Origin: Cryptosporidium bovis
Lineage: Eukaryota; Apicomplexa; Conoidasida; Eucoccidiorida; Cryptosporidiidae
NCBI GenBank assembly: GCA_009768925.2
Contig: VHIT02000054.1
Coordinates: 248,001-312,000, forward strand
DNA: 64,000 nt
Reading direction: 5' to 3'
The stretch's first letter is position 1, and every line of letters begins with the position of its first letter. The translations under genes were made by a program, and so were the position numbers. The notes under the pieces are model-generated. The model ran no database searches, was not told where the DNA came from, and was given only the letters and a program-made list of their open reading frames with translations. Below, one piece after another: positions 19,238-28,953 of the stretch.

Positions 19238-19754
19238 TTAAAGGTGGACTAAAGTATAAAGAGTAGTCCAAGATAGAATGAATGTAACTAAGCATGTAGC
19301 AGTATTTTCAATTACAACTTCAGTCGGATCAAGGACTCTCTCTGGAACATCAAGGTAATTCACATAAATAATCCCAATGAATATTAATAATAGAAGTGCC
19401 GAAATAAATACAGGAAATCCCTTCAGTCCAACTGTCCCGAATAATGATCCTAAAACAAGAGCACTGAATTGAAGAAGCCAGTACGTTATCAGAGAAACCT
19501 CATCCTAAGCACGAATAGTAACTTAAAGAAAAAAAATTATTCGAAAGACTTACCTTGGACCATTCCTCAGTCGAATCTAATCTAAAAGCTTTCTTGAAAA
19601 GTGAAAATGTACCACTTTCGTAAATCTTATTTAAAACTATATTTTCCTTCGGCGACATTCTTTTGATGAGAAAGTTATCCAATACTCTTTGCGTACTATT
19701 AACTAACGACGTTAAATAAGGTCCGGCGTATGAGCGGGACTTGGTATAATGCAT
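19238..19754 (-). CDS. RAB5IF/OPTI (Rab5-interacting, C20orf24-type) membrane protein, two exons
   Basis: Exon 1 runs 19754-19554 and exon 2 19504-19238, joined across a 49-nt GTAAGT...TTAG intron (phase 0), giving 155 residues. The splice restores the family block WSK|DEVSLITYWLLQFS, followed by hydrophobic spans LGSLFGTVGLKGFP and FILSWTTLYTLVHL. These align with human RAB5IF around its WQEKDEFLDVIYWLRQ and VLPLKGFLG motifs. RAB5IF/OPTI partners TMCO1 in ER membrane-protein insertion (GEL complex). The first ATG lies inside the upstream gene's last 43 bp; a second ATG at 19658 would remove the overlap and keeps the conserved region. The latter may be the true start. Confidence 0.8.
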
Positions 19755-21238
19755 TTATTTGCGACTAACCAAGAAACAATTGATTTGGTAGTTTCCTCAG
19801 TCTCATAGGTTATAGAATCATCAAAGCTGTTCATTAACTTGTAAGGTGAGTATATTCTTGATTCAAGGTTTCTATTGCTTTCGGAATATTTCTCAAGAAA
19901 TTCGGATATCTCATTTTTTACAATAAATAAGTTATTGCCTTTGCAAAAAAACGAACAAATCGTCACCAATGGGTTGCAGCCTCTCCAATTAATGATATTA
20001 TAAAATTTTGCTTTGAATTCACTCATTTTATATTTCACAGCATCTGAAGCTACAATATAATTCCTTTCATAGTTGATTTTTTCACAAAACATTGCTACAC
20101 CACGTGAAACTAGATGCTTAGAAAGATCAATAATAACTGATAATGGCTCTAAAAGCTCTATTGATATGTCTTTAATCGATAAATGTGGGTCAGCGGCCTT
20201 AGTCAATTGTTGTATTGACTCACTGTTACCTGAGTAGTCGGTTAATTTTTCATGGTCTATGATTATCGAAATTTTATCGCAATTATTTTCATTTAATTCA
20301 AACTTATTTGTATCTGAAATACAACATTTACATATTTCTATTTTATCAAGAGAAAATATGTAACTGGAGTAGTCTTTTATTAATTTTCTGACAAAAAACC
20401 CTAACTCTTTAGCTAGTTGACTTCTTTCTCCTTCTATTATTATGTATTCATCATTGCAACTATTCTCTAGGTCACTTTGCATACTGTGTAGATTAACACT
20501 ATAATCAATATTGCCATTTTCTTTACTGAAACGTGTTTCATTTTTGTTTATATTAATATTTTTGTCATGCCCAAATATTGGATTAATATCTAGATTATTT
20601 TGTATTTTATCTACTGTATGCCCTATTGCCAAACTGTCTGTTGTCGTCTTCTTAGTATCTGATTCTCGTTTATGTTTGTTTCTATTTTTAAAAAATTCAA
20701 ATATTATTTCATTAACCTTAATCGCTTCAGATGAAATAAGTCCGATTTTTGTTTCGCTTTTCAGTAGTTTCGTTGCAAATCCACTCAATTTTTTTTCAAT
20801 AAAATCGTATTTTAATTCAGTGGATGCATCAAGGACTAAAGTTACAGAAAAACTCTCAATATACTTTTTTGGATATTTAGGTTCTCTGATGTATCTTGAT
20901 CCACTACTGATTGGTTGTTTATTATCAGGACATTTACAAAATAGTAGTGAGCTACTGGAAGTAGAGCTTGGAAAAAACAAAAAGCGATTCTGGCACTTTT
21001 TTGATTCAATAACAAGTTCAGATGCCTTATTCCATAATAATGAGTTGGTTGGAAGAATTAGAGGTGCTAATTTTGATGCTTCAAGCCCAAAACATTCTCT
21101 AGTTGGAATTGCAGCACGTATGAATTTGAATTCATTCGTTAAATTTGGTGGGTATTGGAGAATTATTTCTGGAACTTGATAAGGCCACTTAACAGTGAAT
21201 ATTATTCCAGAAATTCCAACTTTAGCCATAAATTCCAT
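19712..21238 (-). CDS. NPRL3-like protein (GATOR1/SEACIT-type)
   Basis: 508 residues. The N-terminal region resembles the NPR3 (nitrogen permease regulator 3) longin-type domain: GISGIIFTVKWP near the start, FGLEASKLAPLILP, FLFFPSST, then SFSVTLVLDAS where NPR3 proteins have a 'FNVVFVLN' strand. Further similarities are LLEPLSVIIDLSKHLV and the C-terminal IVSWLVANKCI winged-helix-like end. A long acidic, Asn-rich insert (about 175-270) separates the halves. NPRL3 with NPRL2 and DEPDC5 inhibits TORC1. The similarity is weak and I did not run a profile search, so treat this as a candidate. The end overlaps the longest frame of the RAB5IF gene by 43 bp. Confidence 0.5.
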   Translation of the reverse strand: MEFMAKVGISGIIFTVKWPYQVPEIILQYPPNLTNEFKFIRAAIPTRECFGLEASKLAPLILPTNSLLWNKASELVIESKKCQNRFLFFPSSTSSSSLLFCKCPDNKQPISSGSRYIREPKYPKKYIESFSVTLVLDASTELKYDFIEKKLSGFATKLLKSETKIGLISSEAIKVNEIIFEFFKNRNKHKRESDTKKTTTDSLAIGHTVDKIQNNLDINPIFGHDKNININKNETRFSKENGNIDYSVNLHSMQSDLENSCNDEYIIIEGERSQLAKELGFFVRKLIKDYSSYIFSLDKIEICKCCISDTNKFELNENNCDKISIIIDHEKLTDYSGNSESIQQLTKAADPHLSIKDISIELLEPLSVIIDLSKHLVSRGVAMFCEKINYERNYIVASDAVKYKMSEFKAKFYNIINWRGCNPLVTICSFFCKGNNLFIVKNEISEFLEKYSESNRNLESRIYSPYKLMNSFDDSITYETEETTKSIVSWLVANKCIIPSPAHTPDLI

Positions 21239-21579
21239 GTACTAATGCTTGCCGGTTAATCTACGAAAATAATTTAATTGACATAAATAATTAAATACAA
21301 AAGTTTTCAGTTCTAAAATGAACTCAATTATCATTTAATAAATTATAAAGATAATTTAGAGATTTCAAAAATGTATATATTTGGTATTAATTAGTTGTGA
21401 TACCTCTTGAAATAGACTGGCTGAGATACAAGAATATATACAAACTCTTATTTTACTCTGAGTAGATATAGGAATGCATTCATTATGTAAAAGAACGTAG
21501 ACACTAAAAATATATACAAATAATCTTAATAAACTGCTATTAATTGTTGTATTCTGAATTGTTTCATATATAACAATTC
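21239..21579. promoter_or_regulatory. Divergent promoter gap between NPRL3-like and PSMG3-like genes
   Basis: 341 bp of AT-rich DNA between two divergently transcribed starts. I see no coding signal or distinctive motif. Confidence 0.3.
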
Positions 21580-22014
21580 ATGCGGGTATCCCTAAATAAG
21601 GTCAAACCAACCTCGGTAGCTTTTCTGGTAATAATTGTCAGTCAAATGGCGAAAGAAAATGTTTTCCCAAAGTTTTTAAGCGATATACCAGATTTTAATT
21701 ACTGCGAGACAAAAACGAGTATTTATGGAATTATATATTCAAACAAAATACAGGTAATACTAAATGAGACGGGTACATTTGGGTCAATACTTCACTCATC
21801 AACAAATTGTGATGGGAGTGTTTTTGAAACTAGTGTTCTACTTGGGAATAGAGATGATGAACTGATGCAACTCTATGCAAGGGAGATTTTCGAGTTGTTA
21901 ATTAGAAAGGGCTTTGGAAGAAAGAGATTTCTATTATCAACATCAATTAAAAAGCATTCGGTTGAACATCTAAAGGGGATAATAAAACATATAGAAGAAC
22001 ATATTATTGGTTAG
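21580..22014 (+). CDS. Proteasome assembly chaperone 3-like protein
   Basis: 144 residues. The middle and C-terminal parts match the PSMG3/PAC3 pattern: IYGIIYSNKIQVILNETGTFGSIL (family: strand followed by a TQ-GK-G turn), then TSVLLGNRDDELMQLYAREI and FLLSTSIKKHSVEHLKGIIKHIEEHI. The family has LLG-D-DP--..A, LLLA..LKD.S and LK-I...I at the same places. PAC3 with PAC4 guides alpha-ring assembly of the 20S proteasome. Length is close to the family (about 120-180). Its 3' end overlaps the convergent TUL1-like coding region by 11 bp. Confidence 0.62.
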   Translation: MRVSLNKVKPTSVAFLVIIVSQMAKENVFPKFLSDIPDFNYCETKTSIYGIIYSNKIQVILNETGTFGSILHSSTNCDGSVFETSVLLGNRDDELMQLYAREIFELLIRKGFGRKRFLLSTSIKKHSVEHLKGIIKHIEEHIIG

Positions 22015-24016
22015 GCTCAAATGGTGGGATAATTCTACGACATGTAGGACACTCTAGTTTTATGTCCATCCACTGCTTAAGACACTTCTGGTGGAAGATG
22101 TGACTACAAGGTGTGCAGACACCACACATTTCGTCTTCAAAGTTGTTCAAAACTAAAACATTTGCCATGCAAATGACACATTGTTTCCTATAAATCGTAG
22201 ATTTTTCACGGTAACTTGCAAGTTCAATTTCGTTGAAGAGCATAGAGGAACCTGTACTAGAAGGTTCACTAACGTTTGAATCAATTATTTTCAAGTCATT
22301 TTTTTTCGAGTTCAGAGTGTTTCCATCCTTTGTAAAAATATCGATTTCTGTGTGAGTATCTTTATTTGAGTCCTTTAAATTCCCCTCTTTGTCAGCCAGT
22401 CTGAAGTAGTTGTATGGTTTAGGTCTGAGGAATTTGGGAACTAGGCATTTAGGCCCGAATTGATATTGTAGAAAGTAAAGTAATGCTTGAAATGAAATAA
22501 TCGCAAATACGATCAATGAGAGAAATGGAGTATATTTAGTAGTTATTGGGATCATATTAGTAAATTGGCGAAGAACTGGGGCATTGAAAATGGAATTAGA
22601 ATATCCCCATATATAAACTGGAAAAAATGCCTTTCCTATTAACGAAGTAATAATATAATGTGGATGAAGTGGAGGTGATTGTGATCTGGGAATTGGGAGA
22701 TTCCCATAAGAATCATTAATAATCTGAGGTAACAAATAAAAAAATAGTGAAATATACACGTAATATGGAATCGACTGAACAATATTTGTTCCTGCACTTT
22801 TATGTGGAATTCCATCATTTTTTAGATATAATTTACCTGAATTGCATAGCTTTGATGCTGATATGAACAATAGTAATACGCCAAAAAGAAAGAAATACAA
22901 TTTTCTGTAAAATTTAATGGTAAGACTCTGTAAATCGTTAAAAGGAACATTATCTAAATAGTTTGATTTCCATATTAGATATAAAAACTTTACTTGAATA
23001 AAGGCAATGTGCATCCACTTAAACATTACCATTAAAGTGAATGATGAAAAAAATAGAGATGGTATTATAAGTGTGAAAAAAAGAAGAAACGAACCTTCAA
23101 ATACATCGATTACTATTTGAATTAGGACAGTTGCAATACTTATATTAGCCAAGTAATTTTGGTTATTTAGAGGTATGTTAATATGTGCAAATTGGGTGAA
23201 ACCTCCTCTAATTTCCATTAAAACCTTTAAGTTGTAGAGGAAAGAAAAATGAACGACATTTAATCTGAATAAACTGGCAGAGAATGGATTTCCTTTTATT
23301 ACAGCACTAAAGCTGCAGTTAGGAGACCTGAGGAAATATTCAGTATAGGTTTTATTCTGTGCATCTTTTTCATCAAAAGAGCTTCCCCTGAACTTAAATA
23401 CTCCCTTGTCTTTAGCTGGGAAAAGTTTATTCCAGGTGTGTTTATCATTAGAAATGTCAATTTCCACTGAGCAATTAGTAACATTAGGTATTCTAATATC
23501 CATTAGTGAATTTTTCTGCATTACTCCAACCATATATAAATTCGGATCGTTAGAATTAATGATCTTGTCAAATTCGAAATTAAATTCTTGGTTGTTATTT
23601 TCAAGTTGAAGTTTTAAAGAAAGCCAAGCGTTATTTGAGTTAACATCCGACTTTGACCAATCAAATTGCCATTTAGAAGGACCTTTAATCACTATTGCGG
23701 AGTCACGAATAGGGTCAATATAATCATATTCACGAAAATTTTGACTTAACGAATGAGATCTAATATTCATCTCAAATTCTCCAAAATAAAGCAGCGATGA
23801 AGAATAGACTGACTTGTTCATAATCGATTTGTAATTATCAAATTTATTTTCAAAATTAATGATAAATATAAGGAATATAAACATGATAATATAAAGTATC
23901 AAGTTCATTGGATTCCTCTCGGTAGAAATACCTTGAATAGACATCTCAAAACCATTAAAATGATCAAATAACGATGTCCTGGAGGCATTTTCTTCTGAAA
24001 TAGAAGGGTTTTCCAT
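22004..24016 (-). CDS. TUL1/FLY-type transmembrane RING E3 ubiquitin ligase
   Basis: 670 residues with an N-terminal signal anchor (about 37-52), a lumenal domain, a cluster of about seven membrane spans (about 290-520) and a C-terminal RING (about 613-660). The RING reads CVICMANV..., VCTPCSHIFHQKCLKQWMD and ECPTCRR, very close to plant FLY1/FLY2 and yeast Tul1. The membrane part also matches them: a LLPQIINDSYG segment, PLHPHYIITSLIGKAFFPVYIWG, FISFQALLYFLQYQFGPKCLVPK and PKPYNYFR. Tul1 is the catalytic subunit of the Golgi DSC quality-control ligase. Other DSC subunits are not seen here. Confidence 0.87.
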   Translation of the reverse strand: MENPSISEENASRTSLFDHFNGFEMSIQGISTERNPMNLILYIIMFIFLIFIINFENKFDNYKSIMNKSVYSSSLLYFGEFEMNIRSHSLSQNFREYDYIDPIRDSAIVIKGPSKWQFDWSKSDVNSNNAWLSLKLQLENNNQEFNFEFDKIINSNDPNLYMVGVMQKNSLMDIRIPNVTNCSVEIDISNDKHTWNKLFPAKDKGVFKFRGSSFDEKDAQNKTYTEYFLRSPNCSFSAVIKGNPFSASLFRLNVVHFSFLYNLKVLMEIRGGFTQFAHINIPLNNQNYLANISIATVLIQIVIDVFEGSFLLFFTLIIPSLFFSSFTLMVMFKWMHIAFIQVKFLYLIWKSNYLDNVPFNDLQSLTIKFYRKLYFFLFGVLLLFISASKLCNSGKLYLKNDGIPHKSAGTNIVQSIPYYVYISLFFYLLPQIINDSYGNLPIPRSQSPPLHPHYIITSLIGKAFFPVYIWGYSNSIFNAPVLRQFTNMIPITTKYTPFLSLIVFAIISFQALLYFLQYQFGPKCLVPKFLRPKPYNYFRLADKEGNLKDSNKDTHTEIDIFTKDGNTLNSKKNDLKIIDSNVSEPSSTGSSMLFNEIELASYREKSTIYRKQCVICMANVLVLNNFEDEMCGVCTPCSHIFHQKCLKQWMDIKLECPTCRRIIPPFEPNQ

Positions 24017-24117
24017 ATTAAAAGTTTTATTAAATTGAACGCATTATAAAAATTACAAATAAACTCAAATTTTCCATAAAGTATTAATATAAATGGCTTT
24101 GTTAAAAAAAAAAAAAA

Positions 24118-25593
24118 TTATTCCCAGATTTTTATTGCTCCATCCCAACCGCAAGTAGCAATACGTGAAGGTAGAGTTGGGTGCCAATTACAGGCAATAC
24201 TTACACTATCATGGGCTTGAATGCTTTTAATTAATTTTGCTGTTTTCCAGTCCCAAAAATGAAGTTTCCCACTAACGTCACCAGAAACAAGAAATTGACC
24301 ATCTGGGCTCATTTCACATTGAATTGCATATCCAGAATTACTCAAGCCGAAGAAGCGCTTCTTTATACATCTATAATTCGAATGTGTGTCGTAAACCAGA
24401 ATTCTATTATCCATGCTTTGGCACACCAAATGTTGTCCATTTGGGTGTAATTTTGTATATGGCATGGACTTCATTAGAGGGTCTGCAATATGCTTAACAA
24501 CGATTGGGGTCCCATAATCCCATACAAACATCTTTTTGTCATCGGAAGTAGTTATGAATCTCTTTCCATTTTCACAAAAAGTGATAGAGTTTATTGCTCC
24601 AAGATGTTCCGAGTATTCTTGTATTATTTCATCTGTTCTTATGTCATATTGAATCGCTTTCTTATTACTATATCCTACTATTATACTATTTTCATTTGTA
24701 GGGTGGATAGCTACACAGTATGGTGTCTTTCCAATGTCACTTTTCCATATTATTCTACCGTATTCTATATCCCATAAAATAGTTTGCTTGTCGTAACCAC
24801 AACTATAGAAACTGTTGCAGTTTCGTCTTTGGGAAGCGAATTGGATTTCTCTCACTGCGTTGGAATGACCGTGATAAATGAATATACATTTGTTTTTGTG
24901 AATTGTATCCCATATTTTAATATTGGAATCCAGACTTGCAGATAATAAAAGATGTCCAGTAATTGGTATATACCTAATGGACTGAACACCCATATTATGC
25001 CCCTTTATAGTTGCATTCAATTTTTTCGGTAAGTAAGAGCGATCTTCGGGAAGTCTTTCTCTTATTTCATTTGGAGCTATCATCCAAGATCTATTCTGAT
25101 AGTCAAACATTTCTTTTCCAAGAAATGTACTTACTGTATTGTTGCTAATTACATCTATTCCCTCAACTCCTTCCTTTTCATCAGGCAATTCTGTCTCGGA
25201 ATGAGTATATTGATTATCTGTTGTAGTATCATTGTAATTTTGTACAATGCAATCTTCACTCGAAAGATTCCATGGACCAATATATTTTCCATTCTTTATC
25301 ACCTTAGAATTATATTTGGTCTTGCCTTTACTTTCTTTTATAGTCTCAGAGTTAGTGTTATAAGACTGATATATTTTACATTTTTTGTCGGTATTTGTTA
25401 CATCATCAAACTTTGTTTGAGAATTAAATTCTAAATTAAACGCTATTGGAGAACAAACAAATTGTTGCACTTGATTTTGTAATTTTGGTTTCTTTTTTAG
25501 GACGCCATTAATGTAACTGAATGGTTCGCACTCCAGCTTTTTATGAGAATTTGTAATGCCTGGAGTTTCATCTATGTCATCTTTTGGACTCAT
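24118..25593 (-). CDS. PRP17: Pre-mRNA splicing factor PRP17/CDC40 (WD40)
   Basis: 491 residues from the ATG at 25593 (an 18-nt longer frame begins with GTG). A variable N-terminal ~190 residues leads to the Prp17 signature: SWMIAPNEIRERLPEDRSYLPKKL, then GHNMGVQSIRYIPITGHLLLSASLDSNIKIWD. A WD40 propeller extends to the C-terminus, including SCGYDKQTILWD and the terminal CGWDGAIKIWE. This arrangement is characteristic of CDC40/Prp17, a second-step spliceosome factor. The presence of a second-step factor fits the small introns placed elsewhere in the window. Confidence 0.92.
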   Translation of the reverse strand: MSPKDDIDETPGITNSHKKLECEPFSYINGVLKKKPKLQNQVQQFVCSPIAFNLEFNSQTKFDDVTNTDKKCKIYQSYNTNSETIKESKGKTKYNSKVIKNGKYIGPWNLSSEDCIVQNYNDTTTDNQYTHSETELPDEKEGVEGIDVISNNTVSTFLGKEMFDYQNRSWMIAPNEIRERLPEDRSYLPKKLNATIKGHNMGVQSIRYIPITGHLLLSASLDSNIKIWDTIHKNKCIFIYHGHSNAVREIQFASQRRNCNSFYSCGYDKQTILWDIEYGRIIWKSDIGKTPYCVAIHPTNENSIIVGYSNKKAIQYDIRTDEIIQEYSEHLGAINSITFCENGKRFITTSDDKKMFVWDYGTPIVVKHIADPLMKSMPYTKLHPNGQHLVCQSMDNRILVYDTHSNYRCIKKRFFGLSNSGYAIQCEMSPDGQFLVSGDVSGKLHFWDWKTAKLIKSIQAHDSVSIACNWHPTLPSRIATCGWDGAIKIWE

Positions 25594-25811
25594 TTTTACT
25601 TCGAGATTCACTGTTTCATTATGTCATTTCAAGAAAATAACCAATCCCTGCTTAGCTTCAGCGCCAAAGTTCATTTCAACACACATGAATAAAATTACAT
25701 ACATTGATATATTACTATATGAAAAAACGGAAGAGCGAATTTCAAAGGTTTAGTTACATTGTATTATGGTATAATATTTTTTAGTCGGATTTTGAAATAG
25801 TATCTGTAGGA

Positions 25812-28073
25812 ATGGATAGGCAAGTTTCAGAAAAAAATTCTACAGGTATAAACACAAAAGCAGAGCTGGATATTTATAAAAATCAAAATTATTCCTGTGA
25901 ACCTGATGATTTAGAATATATAAACGACTCAACAAGAAAGGCAGATATAACTTATGAACATAAAATTACTCCTGTAGACGGTTCAAAGTCTTCTAATAGT
26001 GTGAAAGAGATAGAAGGATTTAACCACAATCTTGGAACTATAAATTCGCAAAAACTAAACTATGTAGAAAAATGCCAAAACTTTGATGATGAAAAGAAAG
26101 TAGAAAACATCTTAGGGATAGAAGAACGAAATTTAGATTGTGAAACTGAAATGAGAATAGTAGAAATAATCAATGATAGTGAATCAACAAAAAATAGTAT
26201 TGGTGTTGAAGTTAATAAAAAATACAATATTGGAACTGATATCAGATTTGAAAAAAGAAAGGTGACAGAAACGAGTCATGAAGGTGAAATAACGTCAAGA
26301 GGGAAAGTAGTTGAAAGTGAATCTGTTTTAACCGTTTCTGAGGATTCATTGATCCAAGCGAAAAAAGTTAATCACTACACTTTAGATCGGAATTATACAT
26401 ACAGAGGATCAGAACCATCAGTTAAATCAACTTCAGATTTAGAAGTTAGAGAACATGAAAGTGACGAAAAGGATATTTATGTAGAAAAGTTGGATATAAA
26501 TTGTAAAGTGAGTGGTTATACAAGCGAAAATGATGACGTAGACGAATGCAATATATGCAGCAAGAGTAAAATTGATAGGAAAGACGAATTAAAAGCTCTA
26601 AAAGAAATATTGTCAAAACAGAAGGGGGAATTATGCCACGAAATAGCGAATGAAGTAACAGGGAAAAAAATTTGTAGTGGTAATTTATTCAGAAAAGATA
26701 TATTTGAAGACCTTTTAGAGTATCTCATTGAGAAACGTACACTGAAAGAGATGATATTTGAAAGTGGTAATGCAAGTAACGAATTGAAAGAATTTGAAGG
26801 TGGGCATTTAGAAGCACATATAAACAATACAAATAATAAGGAAAATGGCCAACTTTTTGAGGTAAGAAAAACGTTTTTTGAGAGTCTATTGAAGTTTTCC
26901 TGTCTTAGAATGCCAGTAAATGGGTTTTTCAATGATTTAGCGGACAATAAGGATGAAAACTCAAACAATAAGGCTATGAAGCCGTTTATGAACTTGGAGA
27001 AAAAGTCCATCGAGATAATTTTTATGGAAAATTGTCCAGATGAAGTAGGTAACGTTTATTCACAAGGGTTAATACCAATAAGTCATCACAAAATATCAAA
27101 GATACCTTATAATGACATAAACATAGAAGGAAGATTAGAAAAAACAATAAAGAATTTCCGAAATATTTCAAGTTTTATATTTGAGCCTAGTTGCAATGAA
27201 TATATTATGGAGTGCTCGTTCAAAGACTTGGATATGACTATTGAAAATACAATAGAAAATGCAAAAATTGAATGTAAAACAGATGTGTTGGGGACTTATT
27301 TTTATAATTTAATTGATATTATCAATAATAAATTGATTAGATATCAACATTACTCTCTATTTCCAGGTAACAACGAATTCCTGGGGATCTCACTTGATTT
27401 AAATAATATTATTGGTAATTTCGTTAACTATATTCCTTCAGAGGTGATACCGGTAGTTATTGGCTTTCAAGAGAGAGTAGAATCAATCTATAAAATGATA
27501 GGATTGAACCACGAAGAAAATAGTAATAGTGGGTTATCGATTATTAGCCGTTTGATTTCACTCGAGAAGATACTAAACACAACTTGTTCAGTTGAATTTC
27601 AGACCAACAAATTGGAAAAAAAATTGTTTATGGGAAGTGAGCTATTGGATGGCTTCTTGATTAGTGATTCACGAAAATCTGACTTGAAGAAAATATCAAA
27701 TCTAGTAAAATCTAAAGTATCATCCCATATTGGTAGGAATATAAATACAAGTATTGAGGGAAGTGAATATGATTTATCCGAAATTGAAGTTTGTAGTAAA
27801 GCTGATTCAGTTGAAATAAAAAGTATTATTGATGAATTACAAGGAGACGAAGAAAATAATTTAATCACCTTACTTGATAATTTATCATGTTTCTGGGAAA
27901 ACATCTTTAATAAGTACGATAAAATAGAACAATATTCAAAATGTATAGAAAGTATGAATAATTGGGAGAAAATACATAGAGGTAATCTAAACAATATAGA
28001 AAAAATAAACAACGCAATTAATGGGTTTAGACTATCGATAGATAGTGGGATTGATTCGATAAATTCCTTGTAA
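25812..28073 (+). CDS. Hypothetical acidic protein
   Basis: 753 residues; not recognised. The N-terminal ~250 residues are charged low complexity rich in Glu, Asn, Ser and Lys. The C-terminal half (about 380-753) is better ordered, with alternating hydrophobic helices such as IIFMENCPDEVG and GFQERVESIYKMIG, and a predicted helical tail (LLDNLSCFWENIFNKYDKIEQ). No signal peptide, membrane span or enzyme motif is evident. Its stop lies 8 bp from the stop of the convergent membrane-protein gene, showing how tightly the region is packed. Confidence 0.75.
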   Translation: MDRQVSEKNSTGINTKAELDIYKNQNYSCEPDDLEYINDSTRKADITYEHKITPVDGSKSSNSVKEIEGFNHNLGTINSQKLNYVEKCQNFDDEKKVENILGIEERNLDCETEMRIVEIINDSESTKNSIGVEVNKKYNIGTDIRFEKRKVTETSHEGEITSRGKVVESESVLTVSEDSLIQAKKVNHYTLDRNYTYRGSEPSVKSTSDLEVREHESDEKDIYVEKLDINCKVSGYTSENDDVDECNICSKSKIDRKDELKALKEILSKQKGELCHEIANEVTGKKICSGNLFRKDIFEDLLEYLIEKRTLKEMIFESGNASNELKEFEGGHLEAHINNTNNKENGQLFEVRKTFFESLLKFSCLRMPVNGFFNDLADNKDENSNNKAMKPFMNLEKKSIEIIFMENCPDEVGNVYSQGLIPISHHKISKIPYNDINIEGRLEKTIKNFRNISSFIFEPSCNEYIMECSFKDLDMTIENTIENAKIECKTDVLGTYFYNLIDIINNKLIRYQHYSLFPGNNEFLGISLDLNNIIGNFVNYIPSEVIPVVIGFQERVESIYKMIGLNHEENSNSGLSIISRLISLEKILNTTCSVEFQTNKLEKKLFMGSELLDGFLISDSRKSDLKKISNLVKSKVSSHIGRNINTSIEGSEYDLSEIEVCSKADSVEIKSIIDELQGDEENNLITLLDNLSCFWENIFNKYDKIEQYSKCIESMNNWEKIHRGNLNNIEKINNAINGFRLSIDSGIDSINSL

Positions 28074-28081
28074 TGGAGTAA

Positions 28082-28735
28082 TTAAAGTCTAACGAAAGGT
28101 CCCTTAAATGGAATAAACGGAGAATCGTAACTAGACTTAATTTGGCCATGGCCATTATTAATTATAGCTTGAGAGTTGCACCTTTGTGATTCCGGTATGA
28201 ATCTGCTTGAAACTCGATCACCATACATATGTGGGTAAATTATAAAGTTTCTTTCTATATCATCATCACTTACACCCAAGAAAAGCTCTTCATCTAATAA
28301 AATATTAATTGATCTTAATGAATATATCGAATTTATATGTTTTGAAATTATGATAAAAATATGAATCGAAATAATTGAACAAGATAAACAGGATATAGTT
28401 CCACATATACAAATAATATTAACAACATTAGAAAATACAAATATGGGAAGGGCAATGTTGTTAGAGTGGATTATACTTCCTGTAATACTTAAGATTGAAA
28501 ATAATAAAAATAGTATTGGTATCTTTATAAAAACAATCACTAGTCCAAAGATTGCCATGAATACCAAATCAAAGATTCCAACATACTGCTTCTCTGAAAA
28601 TAATAAATTGGTAAATCCAAAAATAAAGTGAAGAATTGAAAAATATATGGCTATATTCATAGAAGGTATAACTATATAGTTAATTTTTTGAGTGACCTCT
28701 TCTTCCAAAGGAAAAAATAATTCCCTCCGTATCAT
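28082..28735 (-). CDS. Four-span membrane protein, tandem family member A
   Basis: 217 residues from the ATG at 28735 (the longer frame starts with TTG). Four hydrophobic spans lie near residues 25-43, 50-68, 71-105 and 108-132. A cytoplasmic-looking tail ends in FIPFKGPFVRL. Its closest visible relative is the next gene upstream (28954-29616), with matching size, span layout and the FxGxxVRL terminus. The family is not recognised. The terminal motif resembles the SHP box (F-x-G-x-G-x-x-L) used to bind Cdc48/p97, but the second glycine is absent. Confidence 0.65.
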   Translation of the reverse strand: MIRRELFFPLEEEVTQKINYIVIPSMNIAIYFSILHFIFGFTNLLFSEKQYVGIFDLVFMAIFGLVIVFIKIPILFLLFSILSITGSIIHSNNIALPIFVFSNVVNIICICGTISCLSCSIISIHIFIIISKHINSIYSLRSINILLDEELFLGVSDDDIERNFIIYPHMYGDRVSSRFIPESQRCNSQAIINNGHGQIKSSYDSPFIPFKGPFVRL

Positions 28736-28741
28736 CCTCAA

Positions 28742-28953
28742 CTTGATTATTTTAGAAACTAAGAGAAATATTCCAAGAATTCCATAACTGAAATATAACT
28801 TGTTATCAATATATTTTACATAGAAATATTACTTCGATCCACATCTCTTTGCATGCGTTTTACATTTATTTCCTCGAAAAAAATTTCTAAAAATATAAAA
28901 AATATTTTGATGAAAAATTATTATTGCGTAAAGATAATATCCAAGTAAGTTCT
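28742..28953 (-). promoter_or_regulatory. Gap with TGCATGC motif upstream of member A
   Basis: The gap contains TGCATGC at 28850-28856, about 115 bp upstream of the ATG at 28735. It matches the AP2-type motif seen near 1.8 and 4.3 kb. Confidence 0.3.

Noticed and set aside
20511..21179. 222-codon plus-strand frame opposite the NPRL3-like gene
   Set aside because: Antisense shadow; hydrophobic, Ser/Leu-rich, no motif.
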